Of a stretch of DNA of 64,000 nucleotides, positions 37,894 to 47,435 are shown piece after piece. Source of the DNA: Lithospermum erythrorhizon (Eukaryota; Streptophyta; Magnoliopsida; Boraginales; Boraginaceae); contig JADFUC010000188.1 in the NCBI GenBank assembly GCA_019722365.1, positions 558,001-622,000 on the forward strand. Reading direction: 5' to 3'. Under the pieces are notes generated by a model. It did not search any database, was not told where the DNA came from, and saw nothing but the letters and a program-made list of their open reading frames with translations. The translations under genes were made by a program, and so were the position numbers. Numbering within the stretch: position 1 is the first letter of the stretch; every line of letters begins with the position of its first letter.

Positions 37894-38259
37894 AATTGTT
37901 TGAGTTGTCGTCATATTTAGTGGATTTGTAGTATTTTTATAGTTTATGAATGGATTTTGATGGTTTATATAAAAAAATATGTTTTTGTGATGTTTTAATA
38001 TTGTTCTTATTTGTTAGGTAATCGTGAGTTGGAAAAAAAAGCGGTGCATGAATGAAATGTGTACATTAATCTTAGTTGATAATTACTATCTCCTTTCAAA
38101 ATAATTATTTATTTAGATAAAAACAATTTTATTAAGATATTTATAATATGGATTGGAATTTATAAGACACAATTGTAAAGATAATTTAGAAACTTGAAAG
38201 TATCACTTTGGATAATTTAGACACAATTGTGAATCCTAAATACTGAAATCACAGTCTGC

Positions 38260-38640
38260 GACCTACGGACACCTAAATCTAGCTTCCTAAAAAAGCGACC
38301 TCAAGGCGAGCCAACTTTTTGCTTCCTGGCCGAGTTCACAAAATGTTCACCAAGAACCGCAGCTCCCATCTCTTTTCCATTGGCTGTTCGCGATACTCAA
38401 ACAGAAGGCTCGTCGATCGGTTCCGCAGCCAAGGAAGGCTATCGCGAGGTGGTTTTTATCTCCTGGAAGCGCATTTCTCTGGCCGCCTAGCACCGAGCGA
38501 AGAGGCCGAATACGCGAAGCGAAAGCTGCTGTAAACGTGACTCCATCCGGTTTTCACTGGGCCAGAATTGTTTGTCTCGCTTTGTAATTGCTCGTGTAAC
38601 TTTCGTATTTAATTTTGTATCGCTTATTCGCAAAGCCACA
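38260..38640. other. GC-richer block of unknown origin
   Basis: About 380 bases stand out from the AT-rich surroundings, with words such as CTGGCCGCCTAGCACCGAGC and GAAGAGGCCGAATACGCGAA. A 71-codon frame runs through it, but it starts at TTG and has no recognised motif. Base composition and word use resemble plant mitochondrial DNA, so a nuclear copy of organelle DNA is possible. I cannot match it to a named organelle gene. Confidence 0.3.
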
Positions 38641-39295
38641 GAGTGGGCCCATTTTTTTATTAGTTCCCTACCATGTTCTGGAGAATGCTACTAAATAGTT
38701 ATGGAACATCAACCATCTGCAAAAGACCTCCTCCATGTTGAAGATTTTTCCCTGGAAAAAAAAAAATCAATTATGCAGCTGGTGGAGCCAGTAGTGTTGC
38801 CTTTTCAGTGACTCAATGGCTTGTTTGAATCTATTAATTATATCATAACTATATTCCTCATATGTTCTAGACTATCAATATTCTATTTAGCATTGCAATC
38901 CGAGCATTCTAATGGTCAATCAAATTCATGATTCTACTCTTTCTTTCTCCTCCTGTAGGCATGGTTAGTTACGTTTCTTGCAATAATTCTAACTATATAA
39001 TGCAATAATCACTTGTATGTTATCGAACTCTATGTTTTTAGAGTTGATGAATTTATAGGCAAATATCAGGAGTACAAGTCCAACCTATTAGGACTATTCA
39101 CTAGGACCCTAGATTTTGAAGTATACTGTATACAGTAGTTACTGCCTTAATGGTAGTGTTTTGGGCTGAGTTCGAAAACCCATGTCTAGTACTAGCGGTG
39201 AACAACAAACTCAAGTCATTCGACCTAATCTATCTCAATTCATTGTCTAGGCTCCTAATCGAAACCATTCAAATACTTGGAAAAAAGTTTGACGA

Positions 39296-42200
39296 TATAG
39301 TTCCTAGATTACGAAAACCGGGCCGGTCCGACGGCCCGGTTCGTTGTGAAAAATAACAGGCCCCGCTCGTATTCGACGGGCCCACGAAGTCTTAACGGGA
39401 CCGGCCGGCCCATTAAACTATAACCGAGTTCTATCGGGATCCGAGGCCCGTGTTCGAGGCCTTAACGTAACGCCAATAGTAACGCGCACTGCTTACCGCT
39501 TTAGCAAATAAAAATAGCGGTATAAGCTGCAAACGCTTTTGGTAGTTCTAGCGAGTAACGTTTTACGACAAAAAAACCAATATCATCATTTTATTCAAAG
39601 TTCAAACATACAAGAGGTCAAAACGGATAGTTCATGGTAAGAATAGGTTTTTTCTCGCGAAGCGCCCATGCCATACAAAGTCGACAACATATACGCTATA
39701 ATTACAACTTTGTTACTAATTACATTCTTAAGATAGTCGATCAATTTCATAATTCGCTAAGGTTACTAATTGGCCGAGGCTGGTAAATATTATAATGTTA
39801 ATCATGTCCGTGGTAGGGATTACGAAGATGATTTAGCTAATGTCTTCAATATGAGAAAAGGGACACCATGATTATTTAGAAAGATAAAGCAAAATTATCC
39901 AAAGGAAGATGGAAGACATGTGGCGATTCTAACAATGGTCGAGGGGCTGCGAAACCGCATATAAATATGTGGTAATAATTGAATGGCCTTCAAAAGATGG
40001 TTTGGAAGGTCATTCAGTGGGGGTCCTTTTGCCCAATTAAATAGTCAAGCTGCCGGAGCTTACTGTATAGCATGCTGCTACGTGGCTCTAATGTCAAGAG
40101 TATGACGCTAGGAACGTATGAAAGCAATTAAAAGAATAAGCTACAACATCAATATGACATGATCATCTCTCATATGTCAGTTAATGTCCAAAATGTTCCC
40201 ATTTTAGAAGGTCAACAAATGGTAGAATTTAAGAAGACACTATGATGCAAAACAATCATCAAGCTACCTAGGCTGTATAATGCAGAGGGCCGGGCTGTTT
40301 CTAAGTGGTGCTTTTATAGAAATTTGAGTTCGTGAGGAACGATGTATATTGCTCAACAAACGTGCACCCCGATGCCGCTTAATGGGGCGGGCACCCGCAT
40401 CGGGGAGCCACTACCTATCCACAAGCTGTGCTATCTTAGCTGAAAGTTAGTAAATAAAATGTACTATCAAGGGAGGCATCAAGATGACGCTCACCAGATG
40501 ACATTTGGCAAACTTGAAAGTTTCAGAGCCACATCACAAGACCACATTTTGCAAAAATGCCGAATAGTATTTCATGTTAGATACACTTAGAAATAATAGA
40601 ATAGCTCTATTTATTTTTAGGGTCATATCATATATCTCTTGAATGTATTATTTGTTTTATTTTTCATATGCGTATATTACTTGAGCATGCTATTATACAT
40701 AAATAATAATCAAATAATATTAATCTCACCATTAAATTTTAAGAAAATATCAAACTAATTTTTTAAAGTTATGCTAATTTTATCACGGTTACCGCACACC
40801 GCGACGACAAAAGTACTAGTGTCGCGATAGGCACAACGGATCATGCCAGTTGATTTTCACTAACGTCAAGGGCATTCAGACATTATCATTCCAAAGTAAC
40901 GATTGGTTTCATTGGTAGCTTAATCGGTGATTTTCACTAGTCGCCAAGGGGCTCGGTGATACACCGGCAGCAGTGTTAGCGACTCCAGAGCTGCGTCATG
41001 GCACAATTGATTAGTTAATCTACCGTTGCATCGGGATTCAAAATGTATGCACGTTGTCGTTAGGGATTCCAACCACAACGGATCTTGGATACTTTGTATA
41101 TTTTGTGAGATTTGAAGTACGGATATAATATTTACAATTTATTTATATGTTAGAAAATTTTCGAATATCACTATCTATGACCGCATATTTCCATTTATGA
41201 TTGGCGTAATTAAATTCTTAATTGCTTTTGTTCAATTGCTAATTGGGCAAATTAAAACATAAACTTTTAATGTGAAATAAAACAAGTTTATGAGAAATCC
41301 ATAAGAATTGAAATAAAACGGTTGCGTGTTAATAAAGACAAACATTAAATATCACAATCATTTAAGACTTGACGTAATCATGTGCACACATTACATGAAC
41401 CTAGATTCAAGTGAACAACGTCACGTGATGTGATGAGAGGTAATTGATTTTGATTTCAATTAAAGGTGATGATGCTATGAAGTCTAATATGTTATATTAG
41501 CCACCATACAAGCCTTAAATAAATAGTTTAATCACTTTTATAACTCAATCGAGAAAATTATTGAATGATCTTCAATGTTGTGTATCTACATTTCAAGACA
41601 TATAATTGATATTTAGTTTCATCAACAAGATGAACTTTATTCATGAATTCAAGTGAATTTAAACATGTTTCAGGGTTCGTATAACTGCACAAGCAATATT
41701 GTCTATTTATTTTGCACATCACTTGTAAAGTTGAATGCACAAAGAATTATGATTTGAAGTTAATGATTAATTTCATTATTTCAAACATTAAGCACAAGAA
41801 GAGGGATATTAATAACACTGGTAATGTGAAAAAAGAGAGGTTTGGATAAAACCTCATGTCTTAAATATTTTGCTATCAAAATTATACAAATAATGGCTAA
41901 ACTCTCGCATCAAGCTTTTGACTCGCATGGTCTTAGATCATGATTACGAGCCAAGTATAGTAGTAGCCAGGAGATAAGGCACAAAGAAATATAATTGGCT
42001 CTTTTGTAATGATTGTTGATCCACGGATCTTCAGACTATACGTTTCGAAGATAAAAAACTACCTCCTTGATACTAATATCTTTGATGTTTTTAGTAGCGA
42101 TCGAAGTAAATCGCTGGACTTAATTTGTGTCAAACGATCGAAGGTCGTGTTGAAGAGTTGGAAGAATTTCATTTTTGATTAGGCCTTATAAGAAACCCTA

Positions 42201-44130
42201 TACTAAACTTGTTTATGTCAATGATTAAGAATGCAAGCTTTTAATATGAATTGAATATTTAAAACGCTTTTGAAAATAATGTGGCTGGAACTTGATTAGA
42301 ACTTCAATTAAGCTGACTAGACCCAATATGACCGCGCTGGGCATAACGGGGTAAATTCACACTTAATTAAAGGTCCAAATTAGGTTTAAACACATTTTTT
42401 TGTCAGCAAAGCAATTCCTGCCAGATTCAAAGCCGGGACCAAGTGGTAGTCCCGAACTTGTCCCAAGTCCCACCGACTTTCCGAGACGAAGGTCGGGACC
42501 TCAGATTTCTCCCGACCTAGGTCCCGAACCTAGGTTTTTCACATTTTTCAACTCTATAAAAAGCCGCCTCATAGCCACCCTTAACCTAACTTTTAAACGA
42601 TTGGTATAAAATTTCATACCTTTCAAAGCAAAAAGACATAATCTCTCATAAAACTTGATAGCTTAGAGATTTCATAGCTTGTTTGTTCAATGATTCATTA
42701 CTAGTATTAGTCGTTGAAACTGCAAGGGCTCTGCCCTAACGGGAGATTAAGAGACCGAAATCCCAAAAATGAGGCTTTCTAGTTTCTAAAGACAGTGTCA
42801 GTTAAAGCGAGATCTACCATATTTTCGCGGGAGTAACCGTTAGTTTGAAGCTTATTAACCTCGTTAGTAGTATTTTACTTAACAGTTAGTTTAAATTAAA
42901 TGAGCCACTATTAACTATTCGATTGGCTTTTAGGTTTATTAGAGAAGTTCTATATAATGCGACGTATTAGGTTTTCACTATATTTAAAACCCAATCACCA
43001 CCTCCATATTTTTGGCCCCCTCCCTCCACGTAGCGATTTTCTTCTGGGTAGAACTTGAAAGTTCTACTTTGATTATTCTGGTCATTTCCCTACATATTCT
43101 AAATAGACTCAAATATGTGATTCAACCCCTCAAGGATCAACTCCAGATATTAATTATCAAGTGTGCTACACAAATTGGAATTCAAAAAAGGAGGCTCTGC
43201 AGAACTGGTTGGTGATTTATTCGCCGCTACCGTAAGTATTCTCGGTATTCATATTGTATTATACATATGATTTGGACATTATAACAATTAAATTCGATCC
43301 CGTTATGAATATTTGAATAACTTTATTCAAGTTATATCATAAAAATCATTCGCCTCCTACATCATCCCGATCGAGCTTTTGTCGAGTCGCTAAACACCGG
43401 CATGGTAAGAACGCGAGCAGACTGGTACGGTGGCAAAGATTAATAGGCACGGTATCGGGACGGATCGCTCATTTACTTGCATTTGAGGATAATGTAGGTT
43501 GACGATGTAGGATGATTCCACGACCACCAGCCAGCTGATTTACGCAAGTTAAACACATTTAGTGAATGTGTTTTGTTTTAAGTTATGTACTTTTTAAACA
43601 ATTATGGTTCCTTTTATTTTTGTTATGTACTTTGGGTATTCGAATAATTTAGTATTTATGTTTTGCATTTTAGTATTTTAACAATGATTATGTTCTCAGA
43701 AGTTGTCGAACATCATTTTAGCTTCAGGTTGCTTCTATTGCTGACTTGTCGGCTTATATTTTTATTTGATTCATATCTCTATTCGCATTAAACGTGGTAC
43801 CGCTTAGGCCAGAATCTGCACTACGTTAATTCCTACGATTTTTATACAATGCTTAAGGTTTTAAACAAGACCCCACTTATATTAAAGTTATCATGTTTAT
43901 TACCGGCCTCCGTCAAGTCCCACCGGTCACGTGGGCGGGCTCGAATCGCGTGACCAGCTCCAATCCATCGCCCCCCGCCCGATCCGCTTATAAAGCGGAT
44001 GTGGGCCGCTCGTGGGTACCATAGTAGCTTCGACCGGCTCGAACCGTCTAACCAGCCAAACCCGCTAATAGCCTCGGTTCGATTGCCACGTCTAATAGTT
44101 CCAACTTCCAACTGAATCAATTATTACTCA
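39296..44130. mobile_element. Possible degraded hAT element or pair of hAT-like ends
   Basis: Two GC-rich blocks bracket the region. The left one (about 39310-39480) has CGGGCCGG and GGCCCGGTTCG words. The right one (about 43890-44100), read on the minus strand, starts TAGACGTGGCAATCGAACCG and continues into GGTTCGAGCC words. TAGxGGTGGCAATCGAACC-type ends are common in plant hAT elements. I could not find transposase motifs between them or a matching left terminus, so a single element is unproven. Confidence 0.3.
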
Positions 44131-44144
44131 ACTTAATATATAAT

Positions 44145-44387
44145 ACTCCCTCTATCACACAAAGATTATTCACTTTTGATTTTTTCACTTTTTCATAGTT
44201 GAACTTTGATCGTAGATATTTTTGTTTGTGTTTATAATATTTTATGAAAAATATATTAATAAAATAGACAAATTCTTCATCATATATGCTTCATCAAATA
44301 TTATAAATACAAACAAAATATCTACAATCAAAGCTCAACTATAAAAAACGGCACAAAATTGTATCTTTGTGCAGATGGAGGGAGGGT
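44145..44387. mobile_element. Foldback Stowaway-like MITE
   Basis: The ends are CTCCCTCTATCACACAAAGAT and, inverted, CCTCCCTCCATCTGCACAAAGAT, next to TA dinucleotides. The interior is a long imperfect palindrome: AGTTGAACTTTGATCGTAGA (from 44198) pairs with TCTACAATCAAAGCTCAACT (44320-44339). The whole ~243-bp element can fold into one hairpin, as many plant MITEs do. Confidence 0.8.
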
Positions 44388-45018
44388 TATTGTAAATACA
44401 ATTAATAGTAATGTTTATTAACACATGAAAAATACAAATTGTCGTAGTAAAAGGCTCAAATTGAGGAACATCGAGCCGAAGCGAGCTGAATTGTCAAGTT
44501 GAATCTCGTAATAATTTATTTGTTCTATGTTCGACTCCACTCGATAAATACTGATTCGAATCAAACTCTGCATGGTTATATCTTGATCGATTCATTTAAA
44601 GGGCTAAATCTAACAAAAAAACATAAAGAGTGAGAAATGAAAATGTTTGATAAGTGGAGCACTCACAGTCAAAGTTTCCAATTGAAAAGCCAACCGACAA
44701 TTAGAATGAATTGCAAAAATGATTTAGCTCCAACCATTTGTTTTAAAATCAACCTTAAAACATCCATTATGATCAATCACTCTGGCTCTACACAGTTCAA
44801 CAGCTCTAATCTCTAGATCTCGTCCTAAAGTTGTGTTCAATTGCCTATTTGCACACTCAATATTAGGCATGAATTCTCATTGCAGTAATTTTTATTCTGA
44901 AATTATTGTACATAAACATCAACATGTTTAATACTTTTAAAAAATTTCAGTCTAAACGGAATAAAGAGGATTGAATAGTACGTGAGCTAAAAGAAATAAA
45001 AGCAAAAATGTGAATATA

Positions 45019-45220
45019 CTAATCAATGCAGTACATCCTCAAGGTTTGAATTTCCATTATGGTGTCAAAATATTCCAACATGAATGGTCCCGGAGAGACT
45101 ATGTAGTCACCGTCCTTAACCAACCCATCCAATCCTTTATATAGAATTTCAAGCTTGACTGCAGGGGATGCAATCACAATTAATCTACCAAAATTCCAAT
45201 AAGGCAATTCCTTTCCATTC
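45019..45220 (-). CDS. Unrecognised terminal exon or gene fragment
   Basis: A 67-codon frame ends in TAG at 45019-45021. At its 5' end a good acceptor (TTAATACAG) precedes 45220, leaving one base of a split codon. The encoded segment begins NGKELPYWNFGRLIVIASP, includes LEILYKGLDGLVKDGDYIV and ends IQTLRMYCID. It reads like real protein, with mixed hydrophobic and charged residues and no repeats, but I do not recognise the family. No convincing upstream exon is visible on the minus strand before the neighbouring genes. It may therefore be a stranded last exon of a broken or duplicated gene, or the end of a gene with a distant 5' part. Confidence 0.4.
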
Positions 45221-45270
45221 CTGTATTAACAAATTCTTTGATCATCAGAAACATATAAGATTTCCCAAGT

Positions 45271-45540
45271 ATGTTAAAAGGCATCAAAATGTACCGAATA
45301 ATAAGTTTAGTCGTAACGCTTGTTTTGTTTGTGGGATGCATCAATGAGGCTCCTGTTTATGGCAGAATTCTACTGGCAACCTCAAATTATGTCCCAGGGA
45401 ATGGCATTGTGGGCAGTTCAAGAAACGCCGACGGGGGCTCTTCTCGAAATCTAGCTTCATCTCCTGTTTCTTTTAGGGGACTAAACGAAGCAGTTCATCC
45501 ACTCTCTTCTGGCCCCAGTGATAAAGGCACTGGTCACTAG
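45271..45540 (+). CDS. PIP-type (PAMP-induced peptide-like) secreted peptide precursor
   Basis: An 89-residue, intronless frame. Residues 7-30 form a hydrophobic signal peptide (IISLVVTLVLFVGC core) with likely cleavage just after it. A low-complexity Ser/Gly/Asn-rich pro-region follows. The last ten residues (80-89) are SGPSDKGTGH, which fit the SGPSxxGxGH motif that defines PIP and PIP-like peptides, relatives of the IDA and CEP families. In such precursors the C-terminal peptide is released into the apoplast, often hydroxylated on Pro, and perceived by receptor kinases such as RLK7 to amplify immune or stress signalling. That role is inferred from the motif. The start could be residue 1 or the Met at residue 7; both leave a signal peptide. 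It lies tail-to-tail with the GT47 gene, 443 bases apart. Confidence 0.8.
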   Translation: MLKGIKMYRIISLVVTLVLFVGCINEAPVYGRILLATSNYVPGNGIVGSSRNADGGSSRNLASSPVSFRGLNEAVHPLSSGPSDKGTGH

Positions 45541-45983
45541 TGTCTTGTGGCATTCATGTTTAGTTTGGATCTCTGTTTTCCTCTGCTTTGCTATGGTACA
45601 TATTATTGTTGTTTTAGGCTAATTATTATACCTTACTAATAGTTTGTGCCATGGTTTATTGGGTAATGTGGCAGAAAGAAAGAGGAGTTGATTTTTTTGT
45701 TTAACAAGAGAGGAACCGAATTATTTGGCTGTATTTTTATATAGAATAAATGTTAATTTTCAGCATGTTTGATCATGCATGAGTTATTTTGTCTAACATC
45801 TACAACTACTCAAGATACATTACACTAAGCCAAAAATGCAGATATATCATTATTAATCTTTTTCTATTAGAAATTAATCTCGATCACATTGATCTATGGA
45901 CTTGGAATCTTAGTATACCTAAGCATAAATTTGAACTTAATAGTTACAACAAAATGTTCTATGAAAATGTGTCCTAAAGATGA

Positions 45984-47435
45984 TCACATTTTCCCCATTG
46001 ATCCATGGCCTTTCTGCTCCTTGAACTTCTTCAAGACTCCATCCATTGCAATATCAAACGCATCAATGCTAGTATTTGTTTTATTACTAGGCATAGCATA
46101 CACAAACCTAGGAATTAATCCAATTACATTCTCTCGCATCCTCCCAATATCTTCCCTACTATATTGTTCCAACACTCTCCTTATAACAGATTCGTCTTTC
46201 TGCACCTCTTTCTTGTCAATAAACACAGAGAAACTTCCCGGATCATCGTTCAAAAACCATCCATACTGATGATAAATGCTTCTATTCCAGAAAAACACCG
46301 GAATCGAACCAGCCAACATACAATCAAACATCGATCTTCTAGTATAAGCATCCCCCCTAGGCTGCAAGCAGAAATCCGAGTCCAAAAACGCTTCAAGAAT
46401 CACTGAAGCACCATCGTGGCACTTCGTTTTCGAACAATCTACAGCTCGACATGAATCCGAATTATTGAAACAATGATTATGTAACAATGCCCTGAAATCA
46501 TTCTTCATCTTCCTTTTTCCACCAACAAATGTGTAAAGACTAGTTCGATTTCGGCTTTGAACAAAATGTTGCCATTGTTGTAGGTCTAAATCGGATTTGG
46601 GGTGCAATCCAGTGGGGTAAGGTACACTGACCTCTAATGGATCCCAAGGATCTTGTTCTACAGACAATCTTGTGATGTTCTTCATTCCAGGCATGTTAAT
46701 GAAGCTTGAACCCCAATCTTCATCTTTTGTTCTTCTAAAATCCCATGTCATTCTTCCAACCATGACGAAATGATCCGAGCCGTTGGATCTTGTATAATAT
46801 TTTTGATCTTGAGTCCATTTAAGTAATGTCTCACTTTGCATGTCACGTTCCTTTGCAGTATAGTTCTTGAAAAGATACTCCTCAATTGCTAAACCAGCAT
46901 AAAATGGGACATAAAAAGCCGTGGCCAAATCAGGATTTAATGTTCTACATTTGTAATTTAGAATTCTTGTGTGATATATAACTTCACCAGCAAACATGTC
47001 TGTCCAATACCATGATGAAGCAAGATTTTTGGGCACGATAGATGCAAGTCCGGTGGCTCTAGGTCCTAGTCCATCGTTGGAAATCGCCTTGCACCGTGAC
47101 ACCCATGGGTTCCAATTTTCACATTCAATAAGTAATGCTTTGTTGAATTTTGGTGGAAGGTTATATACGTATACAAAACCATTCATGCAAGTTTTTTGGG
47201 TATGAAAAATTTGAACACTCTTTTTGATGTGGGTAAAGAAGACAAAAGTTTTGGGACATTTCGATAGTAAGAGTAAAATCAAGATTTGGAAAAGGACTGT
47301 AATCAAGATCCATATAATGTAGCGTGAAGAGAGACGAGATTTAAGTGAATTGAAAATGTTTTTGAGATGTTTGAGTTTTGTTTTCTTCAAAACAAGATGA
47401 ATTTCAGGCTTCATTTGGTCTAAAAATGAATGCAT
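45984..47435 (-). CDS. GT47 exostosin-family xyloglucan galactosyltransferase-like protein (MUR3/XLT2 group)
   Basis: A single uninterrupted frame of 483 residues, the usual length for the group. Residues 39-58 form one membrane anchor behind a basic cytosolic tail, so the protein is a Golgi type II enzyme. The exostosin domain runs from about 84 (CMNGFVYVYNLPPKFN) to 470. Landmarks are DMFAGE (146-151), FYVPFYAGL (174-182), GRMTWDFRR (227-235), PYPTGLHP (272-279), CLQPRGD (356-362) and RRSMFDCMLAGSIPVFF (366-382). The last two form the nucleotide-sugar-binding core. Enzymes of this group add galactose, or a related sugar, from UDP-sugar to xyloglucan side chains; the exact position is not predictable here. 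Members usually have PYPTYFHP where this one has PYPTGLHP. Seven N-x-S/T sites suit a Golgi lumen domain. Start: the first ATG, at 47435. Confidence 0.92.
   Translation of the reverse strand: MHSFLDQMKPEIHLVLKKTKLKHLKNIFNSLKSRLSSRYIIWILITVLFQILILLLLSKCPKTFVFFTHIKKSVQIFHTQKTCMNGFVYVYNLPPKFNKALLIECENWNPWVSRCKAISNDGLGPRATGLASIVPKNLASSWYWTDMFAGEVIYHTRILNYKCRTLNPDLATAFYVPFYAGLAIEEYLFKNYTAKERDMQSETLLKWTQDQKYYTRSNGSDHFVMVGRMTWDFRRTKDEDWGSSFINMPGMKNITRLSVEQDPWDPLEVSVPYPTGLHPKSDLDLQQWQHFVQSRNRTSLYTFVGGKRKMKNDFRALLHNHCFNNSDSCRAVDCSKTKCHDGASVILEAFLDSDFCLQPRGDAYTRRSMFDCMLAGSIPVFFWNRSIYHQYGWFLNDDPGSFSVFIDKKEVQKDESVIRRVLEQYSREDIGRMRENVIGLIPRFVYAMPSNKTNTSIDAFDIAMDGVLKKFKEQKGHGSMGKM

Larger units (their letters stand above)
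37104..39295. other. Intergenic region upstream of the HMA1-like gene
   Basis: The bases next to 37103 should include the 5' UTR and promoter of the minus-strand ATPase gene; I cannot pinpoint a TATA element. The region also holds a direct repeat (37741-37893) and a GC-richer block (38260-38640), both listed separately. No gene is supported. Confidence 0.5.

Noticed and set aside
46164..46406. Plus-strand frame within the GT47 gene
   Set aside because: Antisense to the conserved GT47 catalytic region on the minus strand.
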